Part shown: one piece after another, positions 44,582 to 51,915 of the stretch | Layout of the letters: every line of letters starts with the position of its first letter | Numbering within the stretch: position 1 is the first letter of the stretch | Source: Pseudomonas sessilinigenes | GTDB taxonomy: Bacteria; Pseudomonadota; Gammaproteobacteria; Pseudomonadales; Pseudomonadaceae | Length of the DNA stretch: 64,000 bases | Direction of reading: 5' to 3' | Assembly (NCBI RefSeq): GCF_003850565.1 | Contig: NZ_CP027706.1 | Location: 1,178,001 to 1,242,000 of the forward strand | Translations under genes and position numbers: made by a program | The notes under the pieces: model-generated | Seen by the model: the letters and a program-made list of their open reading frames with translations, nothing else | The model's database searches: none | What the model was told of the DNA's origin: nothing

Positions 44582-44609
44582 AGTTAATTGAGCGGCTGCT
44601 CAATTAACT
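44582..44609. promoter_or_regulatory. Perfect 28-bp palindromic operator for the TetR regulator
   Basis: AGTTAATTGAGC-GGCT-GCTCAATTAACT: two perfect 12-bp arms with a 4-base centre, 16 bases before the tetR start. Size and position are typical of a TetR-family autoregulatory operator. Confidence 0.85.
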
Positions 44610-44705
44610 GCAATGGGCTGGGGCGGGGCAATGCAATTCTTGTTAAAAAGAGTCAAGAAATGTTGGCCAGGGGGCTAATGCCCTTCAGTTGAGCGAGGTG
44701 ATCCC

Positions 44706-44787
44706 CTGTGGGCGCGAAGCGTGCTCGCGATGGATTTCAGGGCGCTCGCGCTACCGTCAATGAGCATCGCGGGCAAGCCTCGCTCTT
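44706..44787. repeat. Pair of inverted REP elements
   Basis: CTGTGGGCGCGAAGCGTGCTCGCGATG (from 44706) and GCATCGCGGGCAAGCCTCGCTC (44764-44785) are REP sequences in opposite orientation about 30 bases apart. The second shares its core with the element at 1054-1133. Confidence 0.75.
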
Positions 44788-44809
44788 AGGCTGGGTTTCG
44801 TCTTTGGCT

Positions 44810-45868
44810 TCAACCTGATGCTTTCGGCGAAGCCTCCAGGCATTGCGCCTCTTGGGCCGGCAGGCCCTCGGCAGTCAGCCTGGTCAGTGTCCCGAGCGCC
44901 GACAGGTGGTCACGCTGGATCGCCTCTTTGTAGCAGGCCAGGGCCCGGGCCTTGTCCGTGGTGCCCCAGCGCCCGCTGGACAGCGCGTCCGCCAGGATGT
45001 CGTAGAGCATGCCCGAGTCCAGCTTGCGCAGGGCCTGGAGGACGGCGGCCTCGGCCTTGCCCGGGTTCACACAGCTCTCGAACGAGCCATCGCCTTTCGG
45101 ATCGCAGTAGTACATGGACAACATCACTGCCGCATCGGCATCCGCTTGGGCATAGGGCAGCAGCAGCTCCTCGGCCTCACCAGGCTTGAGTTCCGGCGCC
45201 ATGCCCGAATAACCCAGGCTCACGGCTTGCACGGCGGCCTTGGCCGACCCATGTCTGGCGGCATCCACCAGGATGCGCTGACCCAGCTCGAAGAAGTACA
45301 CCGTCAACGGGTACTGCTCGCGTCCGCCATATGCCAGGAACAGGTCGGCCTTGCGCGACTGACGCTGCAGGGCGGTTTCATCGGCGGGGGCTTGTTGATC
45401 GAGCAGGCCGTCCATCGACCATTGCTCGATACGGGTAAGTTGCCAGCAGGCGCTCCGCTCGAAGACGAAGGCCTGGACCACGTCGCCCTGGGGGTCGTGC
45501 ACCACCAGGGTATGGTCCTCCCAGAAGGTCTGCAGCCCCGACCGGGCCTGGGCCTTGGGGTCGAGCAGGGCCAGCAGGTGGCGGTTGTCGCCAGTGAGCT
45601 TGTGTCGCGTGGTGGCGACGCGGCCAAAGTCGTCATAGACCAGGCGCTGTTCGACCAGGGGTGAGTCACTGAACGCCAGTTGCAGTTCAGGGTCCGTGGC
45701 GAAGGCCTGGACAAAGGTCGGCAGGTCGCTGGACGGGCAGGTGGGGGCAGCAGCCTGGACGACCTGTGCGCTGGTGCCGAACAACAGGCAAACGAACAAC
45801 TGGCGCAGCAGGTGGCGAGAAACGGGCATCGGCGAACTCGTTGGGAGTGAAGGCAGAAAGAAGGTCAT
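44810..45868 (-). CDS. Exported protein with Sel1/TPR-like helical repeats
   Basis: 352 residues if started at 45868, where the ATG overlaps the upstream stop as ATGA; an in-frame ATG at 45829 (MPVSRHLLRQ) gives a tighter signal peptide. The leader ends near SAQVVQA. The mature part begins APTCPSSDLPTFVQAF and carries a C-terminal helical segment (AVMLSMYYCDPKGDGSFESC, ARALACYKEAIQRDHLSALG) like Sel1 repeats, with paired cysteines. I do not recognise a named family. It is the second gene of a two-gene unit with the small membrane protein upstream. Confidence 0.7.
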   Translation of the reverse strand: MTFFLPSLPTSSPMPVSRHLLRQLFVCLLFGTSAQVVQAAAPTCPSSDLPTFVQAFATDPELQLAFSDSPLVEQRLVYDDFGRVATTRHKLTGDNRHLLALLDPKAQARSGLQTFWEDHTLVVHDPQGDVVQAFVFERSACWQLTRIEQWSMDGLLDQQAPADETALQRQSRKADLFLAYGGREQYPLTVYFFELGQRILVDAARHGSAKAAVQAVSLGYSGMAPELKPGEAEELLLPYAQADADAAVMLSMYYCDPKGDGSFESCVNPGKAEAAVLQALRKLDSGMLYDILADALSSGRWGTTDKARALACYKEAIQRDHLSALGTLTRLTAEGLPAQEAQCLEASPKASG

Positions 45869-46263
45869 GGCGTATCCGGGACGAACCCGCGACACCCGCG
45901 TTGGGCCAGCCAGATCGCCAGCAGCGAAGGCACTCCCATCAGCAGGCAATAGGCATAACCGCGTATCGGGTGCTCGGGAAACATCGCCCAGGCGCTGAAC
46001 GCCACCAAGGCGCCAATCAGGACCAGCTTGAGCTTGAGGTTGGAAATCATCGCCAGCAGCCAGCCGCCGACGATCAGCAGGTAGAACAGCAGGTCCACCA
46101 TCATGCCCAGGCCGAAGCTTCGAGCCGTGGCGCCGAACAGCTGGCGATACAGTGGAATGCCCCAGATATGCGCCAGGTAGAACAACAGTACCGGCAACGA
46201 ATGGGCCACCAGGCCGGTGGTAATCCGCACCACATGGTAGTGGCCAGCAGCGTTCTGGCTCAT
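45865..46263 (-). CDS. Small four-helix membrane protein
   Basis: 132 residues with four hydrophobic segments (TGLVAHSLPVLLFYLAHI, MMVDLLFYLLIVGGWLLAMI, LVLIGALVAFSAWAMF, YCLLMGVPSLLAIWLA). No family recognised. The ATG at 46263 is preferred over a GTG at 46272. Its stop overlaps the start of the exported repeat protein (ATGA), so the two are coupled and may act together at the envelope. Confidence 0.65.
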   Translation of the reverse strand: MSQNAAGHYHVVRITTGLVAHSLPVLLFYLAHIWGIPLYRQLFGATARSFGLGMMVDLLFYLLIVGGWLLAMISNLKLKLVLIGALVAFSAWAMFPEHPIRGYAYCLLMGVPSLLAIWLAQRGCRGFVPDTP

Positions 46264-46337
46264 GGGCGGCACCTGTTGGCCATGGCTAAGGTGGGGTGGG
46301 GCATGGGCGCATCCTTGCTGCCGGAGGGCAATTGTGG

Positions 46338-46757
46338 TCAGTGAAACCGGTGCTTTTCTGGCCGCGGATAGTGCCGCAACTGCGGATGCTTATCCAGTCG
46401 TCCTGCCTTTGCGCGACTGGCCGGCGAGCAGCTGTCGAAGGCTCCGTCAGCAGCACGCACCGTGGCGCCCACCTGGGGCTCGATGGTTTCGTTGATATGT
46501 ACCCGCACGCTGCCTTGCGTCGGGTCGTACACCGGTTGGGCCGGGTCTTCGCCAGCTACCAGCTGGCCGTTGACCAGCCATTTGGTTTGTATGGGATAGT
46601 CCGTTTTGAGATCGACGCGATGGTGGTGACTGGGGGCGGATGAAGCAAGCAACCGACGGCCAAGCTTGGCTTTTGCCCTCCACGGGGCCAGTCCACGCGC
46701 CCTTAGGATGTTTCGGCAAAATCGAGGTTCAAGCCTGGGTCGAGCTTGTCCAGGCAT
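46338..46757 (-). pseudogene. Possible degraded coding fragment
   Basis: A minus-strand frame with a protein-like stretch (VDLKTDYPIQTKWLVNGQLV, PVYDPTQGSVRVHINETIEP) flanked by low-quality Arg/Pro-rich sequence on both sides, no ribosome-binding site and no homologous start. It looks like the remnant of a larger gene. I cannot name the family. Confidence 0.35.
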
Positions 46758-46819
46758 TGAAGAGCCAAAGCAACATTCAGAAGCATTATCGCCCCCTGGA
46801 GCTGGGCACTTCTCTCTAG
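46640..46819 (+). CDS. Possible 59-residue small protein or gene remnant
   Basis: ATG at 46640 begins MKQATDGQAWLLPSTG and ends with an amphipathic-helix-like tail GKIEVQAWVELVQALKSQSN before a TAG at 46817. The tail looks like a genuine protein C-terminus, but the start lacks a clear ribosome-binding site, so this may be the broken end of a former gene. It lies in the decayed 46.26-46.87 kb region and overlaps the minus-strand fragment. Confidence 0.35.
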   Translation: MKQATDGQAWLLPSTGPVHAPLGCFGKIEVQAWVELVQALKSQSNIQKHYRPLELGTSL

Positions 46820-46869
46820 TCTTGAGGCCTCAGGTGTCGAGGTGACACTGGTTTTTGCGGAGGTGGCAG

Positions 46870-47595
46870 ATGAATACCCGTGGATTGCTCGACCAACTAC
46901 TCAAGTCCGGCCAAGAGCTCCTGCAGAACAAGGCTGGTAATTCGCCACAGGCCAGGCCGACGGCCGATTCGGTCGGTCTGGGCAGCTTGCTCGGGGCCAA
47001 GACCGGGGGCCTGGGCGGGTTGCTCGCTGGCGCCGGTGGTGGTGCCCTGGCTGCCGGAGCCATGGGCTTGTTGCTGGGCAACAAGAAGGTGCGCAAGTTC
47101 GGTGGCAAGGCCCTGACCTATGGTGGTTTGGCCGCGCTCGGGGTGCTGGCCTACAAGGCTTATGGCAATTGGCAGGCGCAGCAGGGCAGTGCGCCGGGTA
47201 CCGAGCCCCAGACCCTCGATCGGTTGGCCCCGCAGCAAGTGGAGCAACACAGCCAGGCGATCCTCAAGGCGCTGGTGGCGGCCGCCAAGGCCGATGGCCA
47301 TGTGGATGAGCGCGAGCGTGAGTTGATCGAGGGTGAGTTCCGCAAGCTCGATGACGATCCACAGCTGCAGCAGTGGCTGCACGGCGAGTTGAACAAGCCC
47401 CTGGACCCTGCCGATGTGGCCCGGGCCGCCAGCACCCCGGAGATGGCCGCCGAGATGTACCTGGCCAGCGTGATGCTGGTGGATGAGCAGCACTTCATGG
47501 AGAAGGCCTACCTTGAGGAGTTGGCGCGCCAACTGCAGCTGCCGGCAGGGCTCAAGGCGGAACTGGAGAACCAGGTACGCCAGGTCCAGCCCTGA
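46870..47595 (+). CDS. DUF533 / YebE-like inner-membrane protein with TerB fold
   Basis: 241 residues. The N-terminal half is Gly/Ala-rich with a hydrophobic stretch (GGLLAGAGGGALAAGAMGLL) and a second one (YGGLAALGVLAYKAYG). The C-terminal half is a TerB-like helical domain (AILKALVAAAKADGHVDERE RELIEGEFRKLD), the DUF533 architecture of E. coli YebE. YebE belongs to the envelope-stress-responsive set; its function is unknown. GGAGG lies 6 bases before the ATG at 46870. Confidence 0.88.
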   Translation: MNTRGLLDQLLKSGQELLQNKAGNSPQARPTADSVGLGSLLGAKTGGLGGLLAGAGGGALAAGAMGLLLGNKKVRKFGGKALTYGGLAALGVLAYKAYGNWQAQQGSAPGTEPQTLDRLAPQQVEQHSQAILKALVAAAKADGHVDERERELIEGEFRKLDDDPQLQQWLHGELNKPLDPADVARAASTPEMAAEMYLASVMLVDEQHFMEKAYLEELARQLQLPAGLKAELENQVRQVQP

Positions 47596-47760
47596 GAGAC
47601 CTGTCGAGCCTCTTGGCGATTCTGTCCTGTGCAATTGCCGAAATGCCTTTGTGCGACCGGTGAAGTCCTCTACAGGCCCCTGGCCAGAGCGGTTGCACAA
47701 AACCACTAAAAGTCCTGCCTGAGTCGTTAAGCCACCCGTAAAACCTGCATCGTCCTCAGC

Positions 47761-47766
47761 TATACT
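47761..47766 (+). promoter_or_regulatory. Probable -10 element before wspA
   Basis: TATACT lies 34 bases before the wspA GTG start; no clear -35 is visible 17 bases upstream, so activator use or a weak promoter is possible. Confidence 0.4.
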
Positions 47767-47799
47767 CCCTCCATTTTTGAATGGGTTCGAGGGCTGACT

Positions 47800-49422
47800 G
47801 TGAAGAACTGGACGTTGCGCCAACGCATTTTGGCGAGCTTTGCGGTGATTATCGCCATCATGCTGCTGATGGTCGTCGTCTCGTACTCACGGCTGCTGAA
47901 GATCGAGGCCGGCGAGGAGCGCATGCGCAACGATGCGGTGCCCGGTGTCTATTTCAGTTCGATGATCCGCAGTGCCTGGGTCGACAGCTACATCCAGACC
48001 CAGGAGATCATCGGGCTCAAGCAGAATCAGGACATCAGCGCCGAGGACGTGGCTGACTTCAAGTCCTTCGAGCAGCATCTGGTCACCCAGATGGGCAACT
48101 ACAAGCAGACCATCAACAGCCGCGAAGATCAGAACGAGTTCGATGCCTTCGAAAAGGATCACCAGGACTTCAATCGCATCCAGGCGGCGGTGCTCGACCT
48201 GCACCAGCGCAAGCAGGAAGCCGAGGCGATCCGCCTGTTCAACGAGCAACTGACGCCGGCCTGGACCAAGGGCCGCCTGAAGCTCAACGACATCATCAGC
48301 GAGAACAAGGCAGTAGCCGACTCTGCTACTGCCGCCATCGACGATGCCGTGGCGGCAGCCAAGGTCAGCATGGGCGTGTCCCTGTTGCTGGCGGTACTGG
48401 CGGCCGGACTTTGTGGCCTGCTGCTGATGCGGGCGATCATGGCGCCGATGAATCGGATCGTGGAGATCCTGGAGGTCATGCGTACCGGCGATCTTAGCGG
48501 TCGCCTCAACCTGGAGCGCAAGGACGAGTTCGGTGCGGTCGAGACCGGCTTCAACGACATGATGACCGAGCTCACGGCCCTGGTGTCCCAGGCCCAGCGC
48601 TCCTCGGTACAGGTCACCACGTCGGTGACCGAGATTGCCGCCACGTCCAAGCAACAGCAGGCCACGGCCACCGAGACCGCCGCCACGACCACGGAAATTG
48701 GTGCCACATCGCGGGAAATCGCCGCGACTTCGCGGGATCTGGTACGGACCATGACCGAAGTGTCCAGCGCCGCCGACCAGGCCTCGGTGTTGGCAGGATC
48801 CGGCCAGCAGGGCCTGGCGCGAATGGAAGACACCATGCATTCGGTCATGGGCGCGGCAGACCTGGTGAATGCCAAGCTGGCGATCCTCAACGAGAAGGCC
48901 GGCAACATCAATCAGGTGGTGGTGACCATCGTCAAAGTCGCCGACCAGACCAACCTGCTGTCGCTCAATGCTGCCATCGAGGCCGAGAAGGCCGGTGAAT
49001 ACGGCCGCGGTTTTGCCGTGGTGGCCACGGAGGTGCGCCGCCTGGCGGACCAGACGGCGGTGGCGACCTACGATATCGAGCAGATGGTTCGCGAGATCCA
49101 GTCGGCGGTATCGGCCGGGGTCATGGGCATGGACAAGTTCTCCGAAGAAGTGCGCCGCGGCATGGCCGAGGTACAGCAGGTGGGTGAGCAGTTGTCGCAG
49201 ATCATCCACCAGGTCCAGGCCCTGGCGCCGCGGGTGTTGATGGTCAACGAAGGCATGCAGGCCCAGGCCACCGGCGCCGAGCAGATCAATCACGCGCTGG
49301 TGCAATTGGGCGATGCCAGTAGCCAGACCGTCGAGTCCCTGCGCCAGGCCAGTTTCGCCATCGACGAACTGAGCCAGGTGGCCGTGGGGCTGCGTAGCGG
49401 CGTTTCGCGTTTCAAAGTCTGA
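47800..49422 (+). CDS. wspA: Methyl-accepting chemotaxis-type surface sensor WspA, GTG start
   Basis: WspA senses surface contact or membrane stress and drives the Wsp c-di-GMP pathway. 540 residues: TM1 (8-28), a helical periplasmic domain (about 30-185), TM2 (about 188-211), HAMP (about 212-265) and a cytoplasmic signalling coiled coil with the hairpin tip VKVADQTNLLSLNAAIEAEK AGEYGRGFAVVATEVRRLAD. The order wspABCDEFR downstream fixes the identity. The GTG follows GAGGG by about 7 bases. Its stop overlaps the wspB start by one base. Confidence 0.95.
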   Translation: MKNWTLRQRILASFAVIIAIMLLMVVVSYSRLLKIEAGEERMRNDAVPGVYFSSMIRSAWVDSYIQTQEIIGLKQNQDISAEDVADFKSFEQHLVTQMGNYKQTINSREDQNEFDAFEKDHQDFNRIQAAVLDLHQRKQEAEAIRLFNEQLTPAWTKGRLKLNDIISENKAVADSATAAIDDAVAAAKVSMGVSLLLAVLAAGLCGLLLMRAIMAPMNRIVEILEVMRTGDLSGRLNLERKDEFGAVETGFNDMMTELTALVSQAQRSSVQVTTSVTEIAATSKQQQATATETAATTTEIGATSREIAATSRDLVRTMTEVSSAADQASVLAGSGQQGLARMEDTMHSVMGAADLVNAKLAILNEKAGNINQVVVTIVKVADQTNLLSLNAAIEAEKAGEYGRGFAVVATEVRRLADQTAVATYDIEQMVREIQSAVSAGVMGMDKFSEEVRRGMAEVQQVGEQLSQIIHQVQALAPRVLMVNEGMQAQATGAEQINHALVQLGDASSQTVESLRQASFAIDELSQVAVGLRSGVSRFKV

Positions 49423-49958
49423 TGGATGAGCTCGCGCACAAGCGCAATGGCGCAGCCTCGGTGAAGACCGTGCTGTTCCTGGTTTTCCGCATCGGCCAGG
49501 AGCGGTATGCGCTGCGGGCCGTGGATGTGGTCGAGGTGCTGCCGCGCCTGCAACTCAAGCCCATTGCCCAGGCCCCGAGCTGGGTTTCGGGAGTCTTCGC
49601 CTACCGTGGCACGGTGGTGCCAGTGATCGACCTGTGCCAACTGACCTTTGGCCGGCCGGCGCAATTGCGTACCAGCACGCGCCTGGTGCTGGTGCACTAT
49701 CGTGGCGAGGCCGAGCAGCCCGCGCGGGTCCTGGGGTTGTTGCTGGAGCAGGCCAACGACACCCTGCGCTGCGATCCGCAGCAGTTCCAGCCCTATGGCC
49801 TGGACAACGCCCAGGCCCCGTACCTGGGGCCGGTGCGCGAGGATGCCCAGGGGCTGTTGCAGTGGGTACGGGTCGATGACCTGCTGCGGCCCGAAGTGCG
49901 CGAGTTGTTGTTTCCCAGCCCGCCGCTTGACCTGGCTGCGCTCGAGGAGCCTCGATGA
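49422..49958 (+). CDS. wspB: CheW-like adaptor WspB
   Basis: 178 residues, single CheW domain (FLVFRIGQERYALRAVDVVEVLPRL, GVFAYRGTVVPVIDLCQL). It links the WspA receptor to the WspE kinase. It starts in TGATG overlapping the wspA stop and ends in an ATGA overlap with wspC. Confidence 0.94.
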   Translation: MDELAHKRNGAASVKTVLFLVFRIGQERYALRAVDVVEVLPRLQLKPIAQAPSWVSGVFAYRGTVVPVIDLCQLTFGRPAQLRTSTRLVLVHYRGEAEQPARVLGLLLEQANDTLRCDPQQFQPYGLDNAQAPYLGPVREDAQGLLQWVRVDDLLRPEVRELLFPSPPLDLAALEEPR

Positions 49959-51232
49959 GCGGCGAACAACGGTTTTTCGATTTCCTCAAGGAGCGAATCG
50001 GCCTGGATGTCGCCTCCGTGGGGCCGGCGATCATCGAGCGTGCGGTGCGCCAGCGCTGCAATGCGTTGTATATCCATGGCAACGATGAGTACTGGCATCG
50101 GTTGCAAGGCTCGCAGGAGGAGCAGCAGGCGCTGATCGAGGCGGTGATCGTCCCGGAGACCTGGTTTTTCCGTTATCCGGAGTCCTTCGCCACGCTGGTC
50201 AAGCTGGCCTCGGCCCGCCTGGCCCAGATCAAGGGCATGCGTGCCCTGCGCTTGCTGAGCCTGCCGTGTTCCACCGGCGAAGAGCCTTATTCGATCGCCA
50301 TGGCCCTGCTGGATGGCGGCCTGGCGCCCCATCAGTTCAAGATCGACGGCCTGGATGTCAGCCCGCTATCGGTGGAGCGGGCCCGGAATGCGGTCTATGG
50401 CAAGAATTCCTTTCGTGGCCAGGACACGGATTTTCGAGAGCGTCACTTCGTGGCCGAGGGTGATCGCTATCGCTTGAACGAGCGGGTCCGTGAGCAGGTG
50501 CGGCTACAGGTCGGCAATGTGATGGAGCCGGGGTTGCTGGCCTCCGAGCCGGCCTTCGACTTTGTCTTCTGCCGCAACCTGCTGATCTATTTCGACCAGC
50601 CCACCCAGCGCCAGGTGTTCGAAGTGCTCAAGCGCCTGACCCATGAAGAGGGTGTGCTGTTCATCGGCCCGGCCGAGGGCAGCTTGCTGGGGCGCTTGGG
50701 CATGCGCTCGATCGGCATTCCCCAATCCTTTGCCTTCAGCCGCCACAGCGAACCTGCCCCGGCACAGCCCTTGGCCCCGCTGCCGCAGCCCTTGCCCCTA
50801 CCGATGCCGCCACGCAGTGTGGCTCCCCCGGCGCCACGCCAGCGTCCCTTTGCCAGTCGCGTGGCGGCCCCGGCGCCCACCAACAGCGTGGTCCCGGCCA
50901 GCGATGGCGCGGGCCTGCTGGCAAGCATCACGGCGCTGGCCAATGAGGGCAAGAGTGGTGAGGCCCGGGCCGCTTGCGAGCGCTATCTGCAGCAACATGA
51001 GCCGGTAGCCCAGGTGTTCTATTGGCTGGGTTTGCTCAGCGACGTGGCGGGTAACGCCATCGAGGCCCAGGGCTTCTATCGCAAGGCCTTGTACCTGGAG
51101 CCGCAGCATCCCGAAGCCCTGGCGCACCTGGCGGCATTGCTGGCGTCCCAGGGCGACTTCGCCGGCGCCCAACGATTGCAGGAGCGTGCCGCTCGTAGCT
51201 CGCGCACTGCCGACAGTGAGTTGAAACGATGA
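49955..51232 (+). CDS. wspC: CheR-type methyltransferase with TPR tail, WspC
   Basis: 425 residues: a CheR methyltransferase domain (about 1-270: ETWFFRYPESFATL, LSLPCSTGEEPYSIAM with the SAM site, DFVFCRNLLIYFD), a Pro/Ala-rich linker (about 270-310) and a C-terminal TPR-like segment (QVFYWLGLLSDVAGNAIEAQGFYRKALYLE). It methylates WspA to raise signalling, opposing WspF. ATGA overlaps with wspB and wspD. Confidence 0.94.
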   Translation: MSGEQRFFDFLKERIGLDVASVGPAIIERAVRQRCNALYIHGNDEYWHRLQGSQEEQQALIEAVIVPETWFFRYPESFATLVKLASARLAQIKGMRALRLLSLPCSTGEEPYSIAMALLDGGLAPHQFKIDGLDVSPLSVERARNAVYGKNSFRGQDTDFRERHFVAEGDRYRLNERVREQVRLQVGNVMEPGLLASEPAFDFVFCRNLLIYFDQPTQRQVFEVLKRLTHEEGVLFIGPAEGSLLGRLGMRSIGIPQSFAFSRHSEPAPAQPLAPLPQPLPLPMPPRSVAPPAPRQRPFASRVAAPAPTNSVVPASDGAGLLASITALANEGKSGEARAACERYLQQHEPVAQVFYWLGLLSDVAGNAIEAQGFYRKALYLEPQHPEALAHLAALLASQGDFAGAQRLQERAARSSRTADSELKR

Positions 51233-51915
51233 GCCATTCATATTCATTGGACGTGACCCGTGAAGATGCGCAGGCCATCGATGACTGCTGGAATCGCATC
51301 GGCATCCTTGGCGACAAGTCCTGCCCCTTGTTGGCCGAACATGTCCATTGTCGCAATTGTTCTGTTTATTCCGCTGCGGCTACGCGCCTGCTCGATCGTT
51401 ATTCGTTGCGCCAGGAGGACCGCGAGCACTCGGTGGTCCAGGAGGCCGACAGTGATGTGGTCACCCGTTCGCTGCTGATGTTCCGTCTGGGCGAGGAGTG
51501 GCTGGCATTGGCGACCCGTTGCCTGCTGGAAGTGGCGCCGCAGCAGGCGATTCATTCCCTGCCGCATCAGCGATCACGGGCATTGCTGGGGGTGGCCAAT
51601 GTCCGTGGGGCGCTGGTGGCCTGCCTGTCGTTGACCGAGTTGCTGGGGCTCGATAGCACACCGGGCACCGCCCCCTCGGGGCGGGTGATGCCGCGGATGC
51701 TGATCATCGGCGCCGAGGGCGGCCCCGTAGTGGTGCCGGTGGATGAGGTGCATGGCATCCATGCTATCGACGAGCGGATTCTCAACGGCGCCTCGACTTC
51801 CGGTGAGCAAGCCACTGCCAAGTACACCCGTGGCGTGCTGCAATGGCAGGGACGCAGCTTGCGCTGGCTGGATGAAGAGCAGCTGCTCTTGGCCGTGACC
51901 CGGAGCCTCTCATGA
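51229..51915 (+). CDS. wspD: CheW-like adaptor WspD
   Basis: 228 residues. An N-terminal segment with conserved cysteines (CPLLAEHVHCRNCSVYSAAA) precedes the CheW domain (FRLGEEWLALATRCLLEVAP, VANVRGALVACLSLTELLG). It is the second adaptor of the Wsp array. ATGA overlaps at both ends. Confidence 0.94.
   Translation: MSHSYSLDVTREDAQAIDDCWNRIGILGDKSCPLLAEHVHCRNCSVYSAAATRLLDRYSLRQEDREHSVVQEADSDVVTRSLLMFRLGEEWLALATRCLLEVAPQQAIHSLPHQRSRALLGVANVRGALVACLSLTELLGLDSTPGTAPSGRVMPRMLIIGAEGGPVVVPVDEVHGIHAIDERILNGASTSGEQATAKYTRGVLQWQGRSLRWLDEEQLLLAVTRSLS

Larger units (their letters stand above)
46264..46869. other. 606-base region without an intact gene
   Basis: Between the four-helix protein gene and the DUF533 gene, both strands show only fragments (see 46338-46757 and 46640-46819). 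There is no repeat, terminator or tRNA. The composition is less GC-biased in its right half. It is best read as gene decay plus the promoter of the DUF533 gene. Confidence 0.5.

Noticed and set aside
46296..46643. 115-codon plus-strand frame in the decayed region, ending in ATGA with the 59-residue frame
   Set aside because: Composition does not look like protein and there is no ribosome-binding site; the ATGA overlap is probably chance.
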